Assembly: GCA_040905505.1 (NCBI GenBank) | Contig: JBBDRL010000027.1 | Coordinates: 1 to 52,032, forward strand | Reading direction: 5' to 3' | DNA from: WHSP01 sp040905505 | GTDB taxonomy: Bacteria; Gemmatimonadota; Gemmatimonadetes; Longimicrobiales; Longimicrobiaceae | Length of the DNA stretch: 52,032 nt | Shown: positions 48,202-52,032 of the stretch, one piece after another | How the letters are laid out: the number at the start of each line of letters is the position of its first letter | How positions within the stretch are numbered: position 1 is the first letter of the stretch | Translations under genes and position numbers: made by a program | Notes under the pieces: generated by a model | The model's input: only the letters and a program-made list of their open reading frames with translations | What the model was told of the DNA's origin: nothing | The model's database searches: none

Positions 48202-48263
48202 GCCGCCCTGCCCACACGCAGCAACCCTCGCCCGCCCCGTCTACCTAAAGGAAGGAGCGCTGC

Positions 48264-48479
48264 TTGGCGAAGGACGTGATCGAGATGGAGGGCACCGTCA
48301 CCGAAGTGCTGCCAGACACCAACTTCCGCGTCGAGCTCGAGAACGGCCACGACGTGCTGGCATACATTTCCGGTCGTATGCGGAAGAATTACATCCGCAT
48401 TCTCGAAGGCGACCGGGTGACGGTCGAGCTATCCCCCTACGATCTGAGCCGCGGCCGGATAACCTACCGCTTCAAGTAG
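48264..48479 (+). CDS. infA: Translation initiation factor IF-1
   Basis: Binds the ribosomal A site during initiation. At 71 aa it is exactly the usual length. AKDVIEMEGTVTEVLPDTNF and GRMRKNYIRILEGDRV, ending with SRGRITYRFK, form the S1-like OB fold. The start is TTG at 48264, preceded by GGAGC about 7 bases upstream; no ATG is available. The gene stands alone here, away from the usual rpl/rpm operon partners, between two minus-strand genes. Confidence 0.97.
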   Translation: MAKDVIEMEGTVTEVLPDTNFRVELENGHDVLAYISGRMRKNYIRILEGDRVTVELSPYDLSRGRITYRFK

Positions 48480-48595
48480 CGCGCTGCCGACCGACCCCCT
48501 CCCCCGAATATAGACCTGAGTCGCTTCCCTTCTTCCATGGCGGGGATGTGCCACGAATGGAACTCGGGAGGCACCCTCCACCACGCTCATCCGGC

Positions 48596-49588
48596 TCATT
48601 CTGCGAGAAGGCCGAGGATGAAGGGTGCCACGTCCGCGGTCGAGCGGACCCTCTCCGACAGCGAGTCCGCGCCCGGGCCGATCGCAAGGAGCGGCACGGG
48701 ATTGCGCGTGTGTCCCAACGTGGTGTCTTCGAGATTGCCATGGTCGCTCGTGAGCAGCACGAGAAGGTCATCGCTCATCTGCGCCAGGACGCCCCCGAGG
48801 AACGCATCCACGCGCTCGATCGCCGCAACGCCCTCGGCGAGATCCCCCTCGTGTCCGACGTGGTCGGTGTCGAAGTGCGCGAATACGGTGAGGCGGTATC
48901 GACCGGCGATTCGGGCCAGGATCTCTCCGGCGAGGGGCGGTGTGAGGTCGGGCGCCCGCGGGTCCACATGCCGCCGCCACCTCTCGGTCGTGATCGAGGA
49001 AACGAGCCCGTCGGACTCCCGCACGGAGCGCTCGTTCCGCACCAGTACACCCGCAAGGTGGGCTGCCAGTGGCATTGCGCCCGGCCAGCGTGCACCCCGG
49101 CCGCCGGGCTCGAGGAAGCCGCTCGGATATGCGTTGGCGAAGGCAACGGTGTGGCCCGCCTCCGCGGCGGTGCGGAAGAGGTTGCGCTGCAGGAGCAGGT
49201 CGCGGAGCGCCGTGGGTACCCACGGTCCGAAATGTCGGCCGAGGATCTTTGGAGCGTTCGTCCCCGTCAGGAGCGCCGTTTGACCGGTTCCGCTCTGCGG
49301 CCGGCCTTCGACGCCGAGGTTTGCGTCGATGCCTGTGAGGCGCACGCCGGGCGCTTCGAGGCCGCGGGGAGGAATATCCTCCGCGATGGGGCGGGCGCCC
49401 CTCAGGACCGCGTCGAGGGTCGGCAGGTCGGCCGCTGCGAGCGGGTTGATCCCCTCATCGCCGGGTCCGATCCCCACACCGTCGACGAATATGAGGAGGA
49501 CACGCCCGGGGCGATCCTGCGGTGGGCGGCTCAGACCTCCGCCCCGAGACCGGTTCCCACTTCCCCGCTGTCCAGCCAGACCGCACAC
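48596..49588 (-). CDS. Phosphoglycerate mutase-like metalloenzyme (alkaline phosphatase superfamily)
   Basis: A member of the alkaline-phosphatase-like superfamily, up to 330 aa. LLIFVDGVGIG carries the first metal Asp, SGTGQTALLTGTNA holds the nucleophile Ser/Thr region, HFDTDHVGHEG and LLTSDHGNLED provide the remaining metal ligands, as in cofactor-independent phosphoglycerate mutases, though it is shorter than the 510-residue enzyme. Function is probably phosphomutase- or phosphatase-like on an unknown substrate. Start is unclear: GTG 49588 overlaps the upstream gene by 58 bp and has no ribosome site, whereas the conserved domain begins near 49500. Downstream of the nucleotidyltransferase on the same strand. 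Confidence 0.8.
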   Translation of the reverse strand: MCGLAGQRGSGNRSRGGGLSRPPQDRPGRVLLIFVDGVGIGPGDEGINPLAAADLPTLDAVLRGARPIAEDIPPRGLEAPGVRLTGIDANLGVEGRPQSGTGQTALLTGTNAPKILGRHFGPWVPTALRDLLLQRNLFRTAAEAGHTVAFANAYPSGFLEPGGRGARWPGAMPLAAHLAGVLVRNERSVRESDGLVSSITTERWRRHVDPRAPDLTPPLAGEILARIAGRYRLTVFAHFDTDHVGHEGDLAEGVAAIERVDAFLGGVLAQMSDDLLVLLTSDHGNLEDTTLGHTRNPVPLLAIGPGADSLSERVRSTADVAPFILGLLAE

Positions 49589-50274
49589 CGTTCGACCGCC
49601 TCGAGATAGCCGGCTGCGACCGGGCCATCGAGCGGCGCGACGAAAGGCTCCTCGGCGGAACGCGCGTGCAGCACATCGACGACGGGCGCCGGCCGGAAGC
49701 CTGCCAGGGATCCGGCGGCATCGATCAGGTCCCGCCGGTCACGGGGAATCGGCTTCCCATCGAGCCGGAGGATCGCACGGAAGAGAGTGAGAAAGGTCGG
49801 GAGCGAGCGAATCAGGAGCTGGCCGATTTCTTCGGGACTCTCGCCGGCAACGAGATAACCTTCCCGAAGCTGGATCTTCTTGGAGCGGAGCTCGTGCTCG
49901 ACCTGGAGCCTGAGATGCTCGCGGCCGATCCGCGTTCGGTTGAACGGGTCGCGCCCCACGAGGACCACGTGCGCATCGCGGATGTCGCTGTACTCGAGAG
50001 GGAACACGTCAGCCGAATTCCACCACTCCTCGGCGCTCAACATCATAGGCGGCGGATTGCCCGAAGCGACCCATTCGCGCGTCGCGTGCGCGCCCCTCTG
50101 AAGGTGAGCCAATCTCAGATCGTCCAGGATGACGAGAAGGTTGATGTCCGAAAGGCCCGGCCGGTATTCGCCGCGCGCCGCCGAGCCGTACAGGACCACC
50201 GAGACGAGCGAGCGCCCATAGATCTCGCTCAGTCGCGACGCGAACTCCTCTGCCGATTTCCTCTCTTCGCTCAT
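49531..50274 (-). CDS. Nucleotidyltransferase-domain protein
   Basis: A 247-residue protein with a pol-beta-type nucleotidyltransferase site at about residues 25-45: VVLYGSAARGEYRPGLSDINLLV (GS, then xG, and Ser-Asp with a metal Asp). The C-terminal half is helical (LREGYLVAGESPEEI; LIRSLPTFLTLFRAIL) and may form the substrate pocket. It resembles stand-alone members with unknown targets; an antibiotic-modifying or toxin-type role cannot be claimed. ATG 50274 follows GAGGG 4 bases upstream; longer frames run into the opposite TPM gene's Gly-rich tail. Confidence 0.85.
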   Translation of the reverse strand: MSEERKSAEEFASRLSEIYGRSLVSVVLYGSAARGEYRPGLSDINLLVILDDLRLAHLQRGAHATREWVASGNPPPMMLSAEEWWNSADVFPLEYSDIRDAHVVLVGRDPFNRTRIGREHLRLQVEHELRSKKIQLREGYLVAGESPEEIGQLLIRSLPTFLTLFRAILRLDGKPIPRDRRDLIDAAGSLAGFRPAPVVDVLHARSAEEPFVAPLDGPVAAGYLEAVERCAVWLDSGEVGTGLGAEV

Positions 50275-50293
50275 CGAGCCCTCTGATACGTGT

Positions 50294-51175
50294 TCACCAG
50301 CCACCTCCGGCGCCGCCGCCGCCGAAACCACCACCACCGCCGAAACCGCCGAAGCCACCGCCGCCGAATCCACCGCCACCTCCACCGAAGCCGCCTCCTC
50401 CGAAGCCTCCACGACCGCCCATCGGGAAGGGGATGATGATCGGAACCCCACGCCCTCGGAAGCCGCCCCGACCGCGCAGCCCCCGCCCTCCTCCGCCGCG
50501 TCCGCCGCCGCCGCGGTTCGCGAACATGAAGAAGAGAAATATCATGATGACGAGGAGCAGAACGAAGTTGGGGCGGCCCTCACGACTCTGCGCAGGCTCC
50601 GGAAGGTCCGGCACCTCGCCCGTGAGCTCGAACCCGAACTGATCCGCATACTCCTGCGCCAGAGCGGTGGTAGCCAGCAGCAGGCCGGTCCCATAGTCAT
50701 TCTGCTGAAAGGACGGGACCATCAGATCGCGTCCGATTCGCCCCGCCTCTCCGGCCGTGATGAAGGTCATCGTGCCGAGACCCGTCTCGATCTTCCACTG
50801 GCGCTCCGTGGGTGCCACCAGAATCACCGCGCCGGTATTGCGCGCAGCGTCACCCGGCTCACCTTCGCGCCCGATCGCCCACTCGCGGCCGATCTGGAGG
50901 GCCACCTCATCGCGGGTCCGGCCCTCCAGCGACGGCAACGTGACGACGACGATCTCGCCGCCCGACTTCGCGCGGACCTCGTCAATGAGACGCTCCATCC
51001 GCTGCGCATCCGCATCCGGGATCACGCCCGCGAAATCATTCACGTAGCCGACGGGCGACGGGAGCTGCAGCTGCGCCTCGGCATCGGTCAGACCGACCGA
51101 GAGTGCCCAGGCCAGGCCAATCCCCGCCCACCCGAAGAACGACCGCCAGACTTGATAATACGGAAGACCGCGCAT
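50294..51175 (-). CDS. TPM-domain secreted or membrane protein with Gly-rich tail
   Basis: A 293-residue protein. A signal peptide or anchor helix (SFFGWAGIGLAWALSVGLTDAEA) precedes the TPM domain (about 40-165; YVNDFAGVIPDADAQRMERLID, then GGEIVVVTLPSLEG, and a later ERQWKIETGLGTMTFITAGE). A second helix (about 213-228, FVLLLVIMIFLFFMFA) follows, then a tail of nearly pure Gly/Phe/Arg (about 230-293; GGFGG repeats). TPM domains occur in photosystem II repair proteins and in YgcG-type bacterial proteins of unknown role. ATG 51175 has AAGGT upstream. The gene is divergent from a lipoprotein gene, 48 bp apart. Confidence 0.87.
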   Translation of the reverse strand: MRGLPYYQVWRSFFGWAGIGLAWALSVGLTDAEAQLQLPSPVGYVNDFAGVIPDADAQRMERLIDEVRAKSGGEIVVVTLPSLEGRTRDEVALQIGREWAIGREGEPGDAARNTGAVILVAPTERQWKIETGLGTMTFITAGEAGRIGRDLMVPSFQQNDYGTGLLLATTALAQEYADQFGFELTGEVPDLPEPAQSREGRPNFVLLLVIMIFLFFMFANRGGGGRGGGGRGLRGRGGFRGRGVPIIIPFPMGGRGGFGGGGFGGGGGGFGGGGFGGFGGGGGFGGGGAGGGW

Positions 51176-51223
51176 ACCTTGCTGCCAAGTTTCTCTCAAC
51201 CTACACCTACGCTGGAGCTGCAG

Positions 51224-51997
51224 ATGAAGCGTTTCCTTGTGCTTGTTGCCGTCCTCGGCCCGCTGGTAGCGACCGCGTGCAGCGACCCACAGGTGGTCGC
51301 TGAAGCCGCAATCATGGACGAGGCCACCGGTGAGCGACTCGCATTGGGCGACCTGCCGATCAGACTCCTGCCGTACGACAGGGACGCCATCTTCGACTCG
51401 CTCGAGGCCGCGCATCCAGACCCGGAGCCGCCGATTCCACCGGAGATTCTCGAGCAGCAGCAACAGGTTCAGGAGGCCCAGAGTGAGTGGCGGGCGGCGG
51501 AAGAGCGGTGGGCGACCGTGCGGGATTCGCTCCGGACCCTGTCCGATCGGCTCACCCAGATGCAGAACCAGGGCCTCCGCGGGACGCCGCAGTACTCCCA
51601 GGCGTTCCAACAGTTCGGTACATTAGAGTCGGAGGAACAGCAGGTCAACCAGCAGATGCAGCAGGCGTTCGCCGAATTCGACGCGCTCCAGCAGCAGACA
51701 CTCGCCGACGCCGATTCCATCCGCGTGGTGCGAGACGTGTGGGCGGACGAGGCGTTCGCGGACTTCAACACCGTGATCGCGCAGAAGCTCACGGAGAGCG
51801 GCCTCGACGAGCACGCCGACACCACCAATGCCCAGGGCGTCGCCGAATTCCGCGTCCCGACCGGCCAGTGGTGGGTCTACACTCGCTACACTCTTCCTTA
51901 TGAGGAGCTGTACTGGAACGTCCCGATCGAGGTCACGGGTGACAGCACCTACATCGACCTGAGCCGCGAGAACGCGGAGATCCGGCCCGTTCTGTAG
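51224..51997 (+). CDS. Coiled-coil lipoprotein
   Basis: A 257-residue lipoprotein not recognised beyond its layout. A lipoprotein signal ends at Cys20 (VAVLGPLVATAC). Residues 65-170 are rich in Glu, Gln and Arg and likely coiled coil (EQQQQVQEAQSEWRAAEERW; EEQQVNQQMQQAFAEFDALQ). The C-terminal 55 residues form a small beta-rich end (GVAEFRVPTGQWWVYTRYTLPYEE), resembling Ig-like or carboxypeptidase-regulatory-like modules. ATG 51224 has GGAG 8 bases upstream. The end of the window follows 35 bases after the stop. Confidence 0.82.
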   Translation: MKRFLVLVAVLGPLVATACSDPQVVAEAAIMDEATGERLALGDLPIRLLPYDRDAIFDSLEAAHPDPEPPIPPEILEQQQQVQEAQSEWRAAEERWATVRDSLRTLSDRLTQMQNQGLRGTPQYSQAFQQFGTLESEEQQVNQQMQQAFAEFDALQQQTLADADSIRVVRDVWADEAFADFNTVIAQKLTESGLDEHADTTNAQGVAEFRVPTGQWWVYTRYTLPYEELYWNVPIEVTGDSTYIDLSRENAEIRPVL

Positions 51998-52032
51998 CGA
52001 CGCGCCCGCACCTCGTCTCACGCGGCACTGCA

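Noticed and set aside
47378..49609. A 743-residue open frame on the plus strand spanning several genes
   Set aside because: It crosses the coding sequences of the saccharopine-dehydrogenase-like gene, infA and the phosphomutase-like gene, all of which have intact motifs. No homology or ribosome site of its own.

Overview
This is a high-GC bacterial window (about two-thirds G+C by eye) with two assembly gaps (N at 10642-10651 and 39606-39705). The gene set suggests a flagellated, aerobic, two-membrane bacterium: flagellin/FliD/FliS/FlgM, an MlaFED lipid transporter, lipoproteins, SURF1, HemQ and ThyX. The mixture recalls Gemmatimonadota, but there is no rRNA or other decisive marker, so that placement is an inference. 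No rRNA, tRNA, CRISPR array, prophage or insertion sequence was found.

Layout. 1-5.5 kb: late flagellar genes (flagellin 3' end, fliD, a FliT-like gene, fliS, a second small chaperone-like gene, flgM, an unknown gene), with two sigma-28-like promoter candidates and two strong terminators. 5.6-9.1 kb: a large hybrid histidine kinase. 9.4-13.6 kb: EVE protein, SodC lipoprotein, an SDR paired with a sensory-rhodopsin-transducer-like protein, two small unknown genes and a Nudix hydrolase. 13.6-19.5 kb: asd and lysC, then a translationally coupled hemQ-mlaE-mlaF set with mlaD. 19.8-25.1 kb: nitronate-monooxygenase-like enzyme, TPR protein, putative small lipoprotein, NarL-type regulator coupled to fabF. 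25.2-31.2 kb: a stress and envelope assortment (disordered-CBS protein, SURF1, DUF3618, ferritin-like, SDR, LEA14-like, SPW). 31.2-36.5 kb: BtuF-like protein, ThyX, a duplicated membrane protein, a Gfo/Idh-GMC pair. 36.6-39.5 kb: PilZ, HIT, BchJ-like V4R and a DUF2179 protein. 39.7-52 kb: ABC-class ATPase, DHH phosphoesterase, receiver plus EAL protein, ABC exporter, saccharopine-dehydrogenase-like enzyme, infA, phosphomutase-like enzyme, nucleotidyltransferase, TPM protein and a lipoprotein.

Functional links. Motility and cyclic-di-GMP signalling appear together: an EAL phosphodiesterase coupled to a receiver, and a PilZ effector. Lysine/threonine precursor synthesis is an asd-lysC operon. 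HemQ and the Mla transporter share an operon.

The most unusual signal is not a gene. At least three intergenic elements carry tandem 7-bp units of the form ANNNCTG, arranged as inverted arms around a short core. The middle three bases differ between elements (ATC, TAG, CCC) and match between the two arms in two of them. One arm ends two bases from the lysC start codon.
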